Shown: positions 33,770 through 44,532 of the stretch, piece by piece | Layout: every line of letters begins with the position of its first letter | How positions within the stretch are numbered: the stretch's first letter is position 1 | Source of the DNA: Dipteris shenzhenensis | Taxonomy: Eukaryota > Polypodiophyta > Polypodiopsida > Gleicheniales | Direction: 5' to 3' (one strand) | Assembly (NCBI GenBank): GCA_047967505.1 | Contig: CM106539.1 | DNA length: 64,000 nucleotides | The notes under the pieces: generated by a model | Seen by the model: only the letters and a program-made list of their open reading frames with translations | The model's database searches: none | Told to the model about the DNA's origin: nothing | Made by a program: the position numbers and the translations under genes

Positions 33770-36700
33770 TTACCTAGCACTTTTCAAAAAGTCATTAAAA
33801 ACTTTGTAGTCATTCTCATCTAGCTGGTACTTGTCTGTTCTTACAATATATGTCAAATTTGCTAATGCAATAATTGTTTCAATGTCCACCATGTTTAAGT
33901 CTGTCAAATCATAAGTAAACATTTGTGCTCCTTTTGCCCTTTGATACCATCCAAGCTGAACTTCCAAACCTTGGGGCCTATCTGCTAAAGCAAAGCCATG
34001 CTTATAATCCACGTACCTCCCTCCGACTTTCTTCCTCATCTTTTGAACTCTTCCTAAGTACCATGTACCATGAGTTGCATCCATCTTCCTCGTGTTTGTA
34101 GCTTTGCCATTTCTTTTCATGTGTTGATTTCCTTGTCCTTTTGTGTCATCATGAAAGTATACAGCACAGTCACAACCTATGCCAAATAAATTTCCATTTG
34201 ATGATTGTGCTTTTGCTTCATGGTTGAAGTAAACACCTTGCTTTACCCTTGTGAGTCTACCTTTTGACAAGGTTGGACATCCATTGAGTTGGCTCACCAA
34301 TGTTGACTTGAAAATAAACTTTCCGTCCACCTCTACAATGGGGCTAATGTTTTTCTTAGGGGGCATGTTTCTTGTTTCCTTCAAAATGTCATCAATTTCA
34401 TGTCTAATCTCACTAAGTGCAATAACCTCTTCACTTTCATTGCTATTCTCGTCCATAGATTCTTCTTCACCACATGGCTCCACAAAGTCATCATTCTCAT
34501 CAGCTTCTCCCATTTCAGCATCTAGCTTACACCATGTAGACCCTGCATCCAGCCAAGGTTGAAACCACCATTTCAAGTCTTCAGCCTTGCTAGGTTTCAA
34601 ATCCAAAGACTCGCATAGTATGTGAGCTTGTTGTAAGCCCTCCTTCAATGCATCAATCATCTTTTCATCAGAAGAAACACTCTCATAGTCACCTAGATTT
34701 TCTTCAATCATCCCTTCTTGTTTATTCAAATGTTTCCATATATGCTCTTGCTTTTTATGAGCCCTAGAGAAAGTAAGACCAGTTTGAGCACACTCATGCA
34801 TGGCAATTTTATTCAAGCTACCAATGCTATGTAGAAGATCTCCAAGATCAAATGCTCTTTCTTGCCCAATCATGCCTCCAACTTTACTAAAATAGATTTC
34901 AGCAGCATCAGAACCGGTAAGATGTAGTGGACACTTCAGATTAGGATAAAAATCTCGAAACATCTTTATGAGCAATACAACAAAATGACAAGAAAGTATG
35001 CATTCCGTATAAGCCTCCTTACTGATGAAATTTTTCTTCAAGGTGTAGGTTGGATGGTGATGAATCCATAGTCGCCAAATTTTGAAAAAGAAGACTACCT
35101 TGGCTGCAAGCACCACACGCTCCTTCAAGATCAAATATGGTGACAAGAAAATATCAATATAATTAGCAACAATCATCAAATAGGCCTCAGTCCCCTTCAT
35201 ACTTCTTTCTTTTTTTTGAAGTTTTCTCAAACATTTCTGTACGTGTCTACTTGCAATCCTTTGAGTTGCTCCCCAATTTTGTCGATCATTCCTTTGAATA
35301 TCTCCATCTCGTAGCTTGTGCTCCTCAATTGAAAAAGAATTGTAAACAATAGATACATGATTTAGTGTGATCCAAACACATCCAATTGCTAGTTGTCGAG
35401 TAGGACTATCAAGTGGGCTTGTAAGTTTCTTTCCATAGTGTACAAAGTCTTGATCATGAAGGCCATACACATTTCCTCCTACAATTTTTGCTCTCATATT
35501 CCATTCACACCAATTGATAGCAAAAGGTTGTTTGCTTTTCTCCAAATAGTCTTCAAGCATCAACTTTCGTCTTCTACTATCTCCATCTGAAGCATGTCCA
35601 ATTATGGGTCCAACTTTATCTTTCAGGTTTGCATTCCACATGGTCTCCAAAAGATTCCATTGGTTCCTTACAAAATCACTATCAAAACGATTGCATGTGC
35701 AATGCACAATCAAAGCCAAACGTGGAAGAAGATCATGAAGAGGATTAACAATCAAAAGTCTAGCATAATGACCTATGATATGATTTTGAAAAGCATCTAT
35801 AATATTCGAGTATCCTTGTGAGCCTTCACCAACAACAATGGAGTCATTTGATGAGCATTGATGATATTCTCCTTTCTTTCCACAAAACCCAATAAGACTG
35901 TCATCTTTTGCATTCCATCTACACAACACGATTATAGAGTTTAATAACTTCCTCATCTTTTTGAGAGATTTCCAAACATAGCAATTATAAATATCTTGAT
36001 GATATAGATAAAAGTAGAATGCATAGAGAGCCAAAATTACCTTATTCGACGCTTAATGGTTGTCTCATCTTCCACTATGATAACTGGAACTATAGAAATG
36101 ACTCCATATCTTTTTTTTGCATCCATATAGATCTTCCCAACAGCATCGAATATGTATTCGTGCTCACCACAAATAAATTCAATTTCTTCTCTTCCTTGCC
36201 TTCTGGTGCTAGACAAAGATGGACCTCCAAGGTTTATACTCAAGAACTCATGTAGTCTTGGACCTCCCCATAGCTTAATAACTTCATATCTGATTTTTGT
36301 AGAATCACTAAACCTGTGTCCTTGCTTAACATGTTCTGTGCCACTTCTTGAAAAAACTCCTACAAGGCTGATTTTCCACCAAACTTTCCTTGTCTATGAG
36401 CTTCAATTATGTTGTTACAAAAGCGTCGAACATCTTTCCTATTTATACATTCAAAACTTGATTCTTTCAAAGTTTTGACTCTGACTGACAGCATTACAAT
36501 TTTTGATGTTGCCCACCACAGCCTTCTTTTTTCTTCATTCAAACTTTTCCTACACTCAAAAGTGGCATTTTTTAGCTCTTCAATTGTCAGGTAGTCTACC
36601 CGCCTTCCTTTGCCTCTTTTCCTGGTTCCTCTCTTCTGAACGGCAAGATTCTCCCTATATAATCTCATACGAAAATCAGAACAACCTGAAATTTTCTTAC

Positions 36701-38262
36701 AGTGTTCACATGAGAAACCTTGAAATGGAACTCCAATGATTGATATACGAAGACAATTTATGTGCCTAAAGCATCCATCTATCTTGTATTCCATATTCCC
36801 ATCATGTAAAGTGGCCTTTGTATATGGTTCACAAAACCATTCATGCCCCATCTTTTGATCCATCAAAAATGACTTAATATTAATTTCACAACCATTGACA
36901 TGAACATTAGCTTGCCATAATCCCCAACATAACAAATTTATATTTGATGATGAAGATAAGAATGACTCAGTCAAGGAATCAGAAAGAGATTCTGTCTCAC
37001 CACATTTTGGTTGCAACACTTTAAACTCCTTTGTTTGTACAAGGAACCTTCCCAACGATGTTTGTCGTGGATCTTTGTCAAAATGCTTCCTAGGTCGCCC
37101 AACAACCCTTGATAATACTGGACATGGCTCCATTGATTTCTTGCTGGAAGAAGTGATGTGAGCTTTTCCTTTGATATGTTCTGATAAAATTGTTTGTAGA
37201 TCTGAACCTCGAGGGCACAAAAACAACCATTTTCCATCATATCCACATGCCACTCTTACAGCATTTTTATCCTTGTAGTCATTCAAAGTTGCTTCAACTA
37301 TCTCAAACTTTGCTCCTGCAACATACTCGATAATGAAAAATTTCATAAGAATATTTTTTTGACCCTATTTATGAAAATTTTAACAGAAGAAAGATTTTTG
37401 TCATCTCTACATGCTTCTAGTGGAGATTACCTTCATGAGAATGATTGAAAGTGTGCATTTCCTCAATAGCATCAAGAATTATTGTTGCATCATCAACATC
37501 GTCCTGAGCGTCCTTCATGCTATATTTTCGAAGACATGCTTCTTCAGTGATAAATCCTCGATTGGCAGCATATCTTTTTTGATGTTTCTGGCTTTCTAGA
37601 ATATGGGTTCTTAGAAAATTAGACAAGCAAGTGTAAGCTAATTGCTTGCCTTCAATGGACCCTGATCCATATGGCATTCCACATTCAACACACCAAATTC
37701 GAACTTTAGGCTTTCCATTAAGATCCTCTGTGAGGAGCTCAAATTTATCATCTCTAGGTGTCTTACGCTGCCTCAATTTTTTGCAAACTTTTTCACAATG
37801 ACTATCCCAATCTTCAAGAATAGACGTTGCTAAAAGTTTACTTTTGTGCATGTTTAAACCATGACTACAAGAAACATGCTCACGTCTTTCATCAACATTT
37901 ACAATATCAACTTCTTTATGAATATTATCTGATGTTCTGCAAACACGTTTTGATGGTGTGATCTCATCGACAATTGTACTTAGACACCTCTTTATACCAA
38001 CACACCTATCCTCTTCAACATTCCAACGTTCTTGTTGTATTGTATTTAGTATGCAACCTTCATCATCATTGTCATCTTTGATAACAAAGTGAAAAGGAAC
38101 ATTAATGATTCCATCTTGCATAATCTCCTTACGTATCATGCTATAGGTAGAGTCACCAAGCACTCTAACATATCCCAAAAGCTTCTTCTCAAATGATCCA
38201 TAGTCAAACACCTTTATGTGAGTCTTTGAAGCCATGATATGATCAATAGTATACCTAATCAA
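33770..38262 (-). pseudogene. P-element-like DDE transposase gene, four exons
   Basis: Exons on the minus strand: 38262-37441 (donor AAGGTAATC), 37315-36041 (acceptor TTGCAG, donor AAGGTAATT) and 35918-33770 (acceptor TTGTGTAG), the middle exon being broken. Exon 1 carries an N-terminal ~70-residue header and a BED-like C2H2 finger (CVECGMPYG then FLRTHILESQKH). Exon 2 has another finger (LFLCPRGSD then SEHIKGKAH), GRPRKH, FSCEHCKKISGC, then GHRFSDSTKIRYEVIKLWGG and LSINLGGPS, and ends VPVIIVEDETTIK. Exon 3 has NAKDDSLIGFCG, NPLHDLLPRLALIV, IIGHASDGDSRRRKLMLEDY, GLHDQDFVH and LHLTGSDAAEIYFSKVGG. EDET, SDGDSRR and TGSDxxE carry conserved acidic residues, in an order resembling P-element/THAP9-type transposases. 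I know related proteins from other plants and marine animals but not the formal family. Defects: TAG at 36360-36362 and a frameshift near 36330. The 754-codon final frame is otherwise open. Confidence 0.7.
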
Positions 38263-38673
38263 AATAAGAGAAAAATATAAATAAACTCATAACTTTTAAA
38301 TTCTAAATGGTATGCCATAGTCTAAATCACTAATGATATTTATTGAAGATCAATATTCTAGCTTAAGAGGAGAGAAAAATAAAGTATTTCACAAACGCTA
38401 TATCAAAACAAAAAAGTTGAAATGTTTTTTATATACATAAATAGATCATGTACTAGAAAGAAAACCATCAATCTTTGGAATATTATTTAGAAACTGTAGT
38501 GCTACAAAAGGTTACAATGCATCATGTCGTAATGCACTTTCACATGTGACTTTGAATATAACTTCAAATGTATGAGTAACATCTGTTGCAGTAGGTCTAG
38601 CTTTAGGAATAGGATTTCTCATTTCCTCTATTCTCTTCCACCAATGCTTTAAGTGATCTAACTTAGTTGTATC

Positions 38674-39879
38674 TTAGACGTGAACAAAGTACTTGTAAGC
38701 TAGCCGATACAACTTTTCCAATGAAAAGGCTGCAGCATAAATATCAGTTTCCTTGGAAAACTTTGCATATGGAAAAGTATACAACTCAGAAGCCAACCAC
38801 TTTCTTCGCATGCATCGCTCTTTGAATTGAGGGTCACATCGATCCTTGCCATCATTGACATATTTATCACTCTTGCTTAATCCCCAATCGATAATTCCTA
38901 TGAAGACCTTATCAGACTCACTATCAAAGTGAAATGTTCGAAGGATGCAAGTCATTATGCAAAAGGTCTTTTCCATGCATGTATTTTAACGTCCCCATCA
39001 AAGTACCAGCTAGATTTAAGGCATGAGTACGGACACGAGATAAATGGTCTAGCTCCTCTCCCACATAGACTGAGTTCATAGCATTTAACCTTGACCATTT
39101 GTCCAATGTCTCCCCATTCCAATACTGGTATACCAATCTTGGAGGATTTATCACATGAGCAATCGTGCGAACAAGTCCTTTATGAGGTAATTGGGCTTGC
39201 ATTATTTCCATATTTGCCATTAACTCTCGCATGGACCTTCTCTCTTCCCTTTCACTTGGCTTTTGAGATACCTTAAGTTTCGTAATGGCAAAGGTCTCTT
39301 TTGGATAAAGCAGTCTACACCAATGATGTTACCTTTCACCACTCTTCCATATGAGCCTTCACCCAGCACATAATCTTTCTCTTGTACATGAATCTATTGC
39401 TTCTCAAGAAAAAACAAAGATGGCATTTTCAATCCTGTGGGATTGACACATTCTTTTGAAGAACTGGCATTGAATGCTTCCCTCTTTGAACTCATAACTG
39501 CCTTCCACTTTAAGGAAAACCAATCAATCAACTCTTTTTTATTATTTGTATCTCTGAGATTGAATGTGCTTGTCCGCTTTTCATAAACACTTTTAACTCT
39601 CCCTAGTTCTATGCGAATACTCACACAAAAATTATCTTGAAATTCATATTGCATATTCCATTGTGGATCTTCATTCTTCATCATGGTAATGACATCAGAG
39701 GAAAGATCCACACAAAGCTTATCCATCCCTCTTTCCCCTAAGTCAAAATACTTTTCCAAATCTTCCTGCGTTTTTGATAACAAGCTCATGCAAAGACACT
39801 TTGAGAATATTTTTCGCATTCCTTCCTTGAATCTATATTCATACAACACGCGTTTTTTATGACTCTTCATCTTGTCCAT
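38674..39879 (-). pseudogene. Protein-kinase pseudogene next to the transposase
   Basis: From ATG 39879 about 160 residues are unrecognised. After a TAG (about 39391-39393) the same frame gives KDYVLGEGSYGRVVKG, the ATP-binding glycine loop. A frame change near 39300 leads to ETFAITKLKVSQ, with the VAIK-type lysine. MRELMANMEIMQ is the C-helix with its Glu. GTLKYMHGKDLLHNDLHPSN is the catalytic loop with HxDLHPxN. A second frame change near 38935 leads to VFIGIIDWGLSK (DWG in place of DFG) and RKWLASELYTFPYAKFSKET, an APE-type segment. The catalytic Lys, Asp and Asn are all retained, so it decayed from an active kinase. It lies about 410 bp upstream of the transposase-like gene on the same strand and may be carried by the same element. 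Confidence 0.85.
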
Positions 39880-39924
39880 GTTACCTTCTGCGCATAAAAC
39901 AAAATTAGTTGCTTTTGTAAGATT

Positions 39925-39926
<2 letters not shown>

Positions 39927-39966
<40 letters not shown>
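39927..39966. repeat. (TC)n microsatellite
   Basis: About 20 uninterrupted CT dinucleotides, followed by a mixed CT/CA tract to about 39995. Confidence 0.97.
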
Positions 39967-39970
<4 letters not shown>

Positions 39971-40042
39971 ATCCCTTCTTCTCTCTCTCACACACAACTA
40001 AACGGTTTGATTCTTGTGAGCATGTAGATGCATTTCCAATTA

Positions 40043-41235
40043 TTGACTTGATTTTATAAGCATTCTTCCAAGGGAACTGCAGACCGTGTCAAGAGACCGG
40101 AGTACTCCCAAGGTTACATTGCTTACATACTTTACATTACACGACTTGATTCTCTAAGCATTCTGCCAGGGGAATTGCAGACCGTGTCAAGAGACCGGAG
40201 TGCTCCCGAGACTAGATTGCTTACATACTATATATTGCATGACTTGATTCTATAAGCATTCTACTAGGGGAATTGCAGACCGTGTCAAGAGACCGGGGAG
40301 TGCTCCCGAGGCTAGATTGCTACATACTATACATTGCACGACTTGATTCTGTAAGCATTTTGCCAGGGGAATTGCAGACCGTGTCAAGAGACCGGAGTGC
40401 TCCCGAGGCTAGATTGCTTACATACTATACATTGCACGACTTGATTCTGTAAGCATTCTGCCAGGGGAATTGCAGACCGTGTCAAGAGACCGGAGTGCTC
40501 CCGAGGCTAGATTGCTTACATACTATACATTGCACGACTTGATTCTGTAAACATTCATCCTAGGGAATTGCAGACCGTGTCAAGAGACTAGAGTGCTCCC
40601 GAGGCTAGATTGCTTACATACTATATATTGCATGACTTGATTCTATAAGCATTCTACTAGGGGAATTGTAGACTGTGTCAAGAGTGCTCCCGAGGCTAGA
40701 TTGCTACATACTATACATTGCACGACTTGATTCTGTAAGCATTTTGCCAGGGGAATTGTAGACCGTGTCAAGAGACCGGAGTGCTCTCGAGGCTAGACTG
40801 CTTACATATACTATACATTGCACGACTTGATTCTGTAAGCATTCTGCCAGGGGAATTGTAGACCGTGTCAAGAGACCGGAGTGCTCCCGAGGCTAGATTG
40901 CTTACATACTATACATTGCAGAACTTGATTCTCTAAGCATTCTGCCAGGGGAATTGCAGACCGTGTCAAGAGACCGGAGTGCTCCCGAGGCTAGATTGCT
41001 TACATACTATACATTGCATGACTTGATTCTGTAAACATTCATCCAGGGGAATTGCAGACCGTGTCAAGAGACCAGAGTGCTCCCGAGGCTAGATTGCTTA
41101 CACACTATACATTGCACGACTTGATTCTATAAGCATTCTGCTAGGGAAATTGCAGACCATGTCAAGAGACCGGAGTGCTCCCGAGGCTAGATTGCTTACA
41201 TACTATACATTGCATGACTTGATTGCTTAATACAT
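40043..41235. repeat. Satellite array, ~98-bp monomer, 12 copies
   Basis: Head-to-tail units with landmarks ACGACTTGATTCTGTAAGCA, GGGGAATTGCAGACCGTGTC, AAGAGACCGGAGTGCTCCCG and GCTAGATTGCTTACATACTA. Starts fall about every 90-103 bp from near 40045 to 41155. Copies are highly similar, so expansion is recent. The array lies inside the LTR retroelement, about 160 bp 5' of the kinase pseudogene. Confidence 0.96.
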
Positions 41236-41444
41236 ACTAAGACTATAGAAATATTAAAGCATAAAGCATAAATGGCATAGAAGCATAGGCATATATAAAC
41301 ATGAAATTATTTGTTGCATGCTATATGCTCCAACAATCATCCTCATCTTCCAAAAGATGAGGTGGTAGCTTAAGTCATCATTGCATTTGAAAAGAGGGAC
41401 GCGGGCTTGGAGGAGGCCCTCCAAGCTTCTGGAGGACCTTCCTA
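41236..41444. other. Left flank of CACTA element A
   Basis: Ends GGACCTTCCTA; the CTA is the target duplication. A local inverted pair (GGAGGCCCTCC, and GGAGGACCTTCC) sits near 41412-41441. No gene recognised. Confidence 0.5.
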
Positions 41445-41454
41445 CACAACAAGA

Positions 41455-41710
41455 CAAAGCACCCATAGACGCGCGCACAGACGCGTTTCATGAACTAAAT
41501 AAAAAACTTACGGGCGCGTCTATTTGCGCGTCAGGAGACCCGCGTCTAATTGCGCATCTATATATCAGACTTACGCGCGTATAGACGTGCTCATACACGC
41601 GTAAATAGACGCGCATATAAACGCTTTGATAGACGCACGTATAGACGCAAGTCGAATAGATAGACGCGAATATAAAAGCGTTTTTAAACGCACTGATAGA
41701 TGCGCCTTTT
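41455..41710. repeat. Left subterminal AGACGCG cluster of element A
   Basis: Many copies of AGACGCG, GACGCGCG and their complements, spaced about 10-25 bp, such as CATAGACGCGCGCACAGACG. Subterminal repeats of this kind bind TNPA in maize En/Spm. Confidence 0.92.
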
Positions 41711-42039
41711 TTTTAATTTAAATTTTACAGAATACTGTGTATGTTGTGTATGCTATATAGTTACAAGAATCCCATATCCACATTCTGCAATTCAATTCTT
41801 ACAGCCAATCGCATTTTAATTACAATTCCAAATAAAATATTACAACTCCAAAACGCAATAAAATTGAAAGCTCAAAAAGTGCTTGTATATACATATAGCA
41901 CGAAGCTAAGCCACGCCATGTGGCTCCAAGTACAAAAAATAAGGAAGCTAAGCCATGTCATGTGGCTTCAAGTACAAAAAATAAGAGGAGTCTATATACA
42001 AGAGGCACGAAGCCAAGCCAATAGCTTTAAGTACAAAAA

Positions 42040-44122
42040 AGAATAGTAGCACTACTTCTACGACTAATCCTCGCTGCCTTCCATGCTCCCTTCTGCGCTG
42101 CCTTCTGCGCTCCCTTCTGCACCTCCTTCCTCATCTTCCTCGTCGTCTTGTGCAGGGGCGGCCTGTAAACAAGGGACAACATATATCAATGTATGAAAAA
42201 TCAAATCTTTACTTATAATTTTGGCATTATTTAATTACTTTCAAATACCTAGGGAGCCTGTCCAGTAGCTCGGGTATACTGCTCCTCAGTAATCAACCCG
42301 TCATCATAGAAGTGCCTCCATGTATCTCCTCTGCGATGGTGGCGGTGGTAGGCTGTCTCCACTGGAGTAGGGTATCTGCCCACGATCTCAAGCTGCATGA
42401 CCGCGATACACTTTGTGGAGCGATTAGTACAAAGAAACAACCAACCTCCTAATAAACTACATAAGCAATATAATTTGAGATCGATACTTACAAATTGGGC
42501 CTCCCATGATTCAACACCCCCTGCTCCAAAATGCGCGCTCCCATACTCCTCCATCTGGATCCTCCGTGCCTCCACGTGCTGAGACTGGGCTCCTCCCTCG
42601 CTGACTTCATTGCCTTCTTCCACTCACGCTTCTGAGCGGTGTGGGGTGGGCCCCTCGGCGCGCCGCTCGCTTTGCTTTTCTTTTGACTGCTTAAACTTCG
42701 CGAGCGGCTTTCTTCCTTCTTTATTAGCAGTTCTATAGATTTGAAGCTTAAGAGAGAGCCTCCCATACACAGTTCCAAGCTTTCACTCAAGACAAAGGGA
42801 CCGTACCTACACAGCTTGCTTCCAAGCCTAAAGAAGAGGAGGAGTACGAACAAGGAGAAGAAACAAGTTTGGAAAAGAAAGATCCTTCCATACCTTTTTC
42901 CAAGTAAGTCCTTTTGAAGTTGTTCTTGCTTGCTCTTTTCAGTTTTGTACTTTTTTGCATCCACGAAATGCAGCATCTAGGTATGAGCGACACGTTCTTT
43001 TGTCGGGCGAAACGTCCTTTTCGACTTTTGAGTATTCTCGACTGTCGGAGCGCGTGTATAGGGGCGTCTGAGGGCGCATCTAAACGCACATCTACACGCG
43101 CGTCTATATGTGCCTCTGACTTGTTACAGACACACACAAATGCCTATATAGACGCTCACACAGACGCTCTGTTAAACGGAGTTTTAAACGAATTGTTAGA
43201 TGCGCTTTTAGACGCGTTGTTAGACGGATGTTTGGACGGACTGTTAGACGTGGTGGTAGACGCGCTTTTTAACGCACTGTTAGACGGATTGATGAACGGA
43301 CTATTAGACGCGCTTTTACTTATTGCTAAGTATCGTAACAATCTTTGACTTCCCCCATTTATCTGTGAACTGGCGATTGGGGGGGTTAGGATACCTAGAG
43401 CGAACAGTAGCGAGGGTCTCATCAGCCAACCTCTTTGGGTGGTCTTTATAGTGGATAAAGCAATCTCTGTAATTGTTAGCAATTATAGAGCGCATGAAGG
43501 CCATTACGTCCTTTCCCCGCGCATCCATCAAGATGCCTCCTGTGTGGGTGATGTCATAATAAATCGTACCATCACCCAGAGGCACGTCTAAATCATCGGA
43601 ATCATCATCCTCCTCACCGCCACATGGCCCAAAGCACTGTGCCATGCATCCGCCACTGCTCTCCCTGCTACTACGCCTGCCACCCTGTCGTGTCGAGCTC
43701 GTACGCTGGCCACTCGTAGCTGGGGACTGCACGGGACTACGCTGACCACTCGTAGCTAGAGAACCGACGAGTCTCGATGGCTGGGGAGTACGTCGACGGC
43801 TCGCTGAGGCAGAAGGACCTCTTGAAGGCATGGGGGAAGGGGCATAAGACGGGATGGTAGAAGGGACATAAGACGGCATGGGGGAAGGGGCATAAGACGG
43901 TACGGGGGAAGGGGCATAAGACGGCTGTGCGGACTCCACTGGGGTGATCTCAGGCGGTGTGGGGTGGCTCGGAGTTTGTAGTGCCGACTCCTAGGGAGTG
44001 TTAAGGGTACCCGTCATGTACCCGTATAACTCCCAGGACTAGGAGGGTGCCCTAAAATATTATATAAATCCTTCCATATCGATTCACGCGGATCAGGTGA
44101 GCTAGAAGCACTTCCTCCCCAC
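42040..44122 (-). CDS. Second (TNPA-position) gene of CACTA element A
   Basis: Likely start at 44122 (MWGGSASSSPDPRESIW). Exon 1 ends in GSYTG before GTACAT near 44019. Exon 2 begins after CTCCCTAG near 43992 and runs to about 43318. It holds a repeated PSYAPSPMPSYAPS tract, an SQ/TR-rich hinge, and CFGPCGGEEDDDSDDLDVP, then YDITHTGGILMDARGKDVMA and WGKSKIVTI. A long intron with AGACGCG motifs follows. A later exon (about 42680-42489) reads EEGNEVSEGGAQSQHVEARR, VESWEAQF with a GTAAGT donor, then after TCATGCAG it reads LEIVGRYPTPVETAYHR and GLITEEQYTRATGQAP. A short acidic end (near 42150-42070) is possible. In maize the equivalent protein binds subterminal motifs; here that is inference from position. 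Exon joins are approximate. Confidence 0.55.
43040..43320. repeat. Internal AGACGCG cluster 1 of element A
   Basis: Dense AGACGCG/GACGCAC/AGACGGA words (for example TTAGACGCGTTGTTAGACGG) inside the long intron of the minus-strand gene. The plus-strand frame with repeated LLDA and LLDG is an artefact. Confidence 0.9.
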
Positions 44123-44189
44123 ATGTTAAACTGGAAAAAAATAAACAAATCTATTACTTTGGGAGCTGAGAAGAAAGGGGAAAAAAAAA

Positions 44190-44480
44190 AAAGAGGCTCT
44201 GTCAGAGCGCGTCTATAGACCCGTCTAATCTTCACGTCTATAAACGCGTCTAACAAAGCGTTTAACAATTCAAGTAGGTTTAAAAGTCGCGGGTATAGTC
44301 GCGTCTATTAGCGCGTCTATAGTCACGTCTGAATACACAGAGTAGATGCGTCTATAGTCGTGTTTATTAGCACGTCTACAGGCACATTTAAATACACAGA
44401 GTAGATGGGCATTTAGACGCGCAGTTAGACACGACATTAGACGTGACGATAGACGCGGCGATAGACGCAACACAGAGTTT
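44190..44480. repeat. Internal AGACGCG cluster 2, between the divergent genes
   Basis: Words such as CGCGTCTATAGTCACGTCT, TAGACGCGCAGTTAGACACG and GATAGACGCGGCGATAGACG lie between the start of the minus-strand gene (44122) and that of the transposase (44533), where a shared promoter would be expected. Confidence 0.9.
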
Positions 44481-44532
44481 TTAAGTTAAGCATTTGAAGA
44501 AGAGCAAATTTGGTGGGTTGTTTGTTTGTAGG

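Noticed and set aside
43156-43348. Frame with LLDALLDGCLDGLLD repeats
   Set aside because: Direct translation of the AGACGCG motif cluster in element A.
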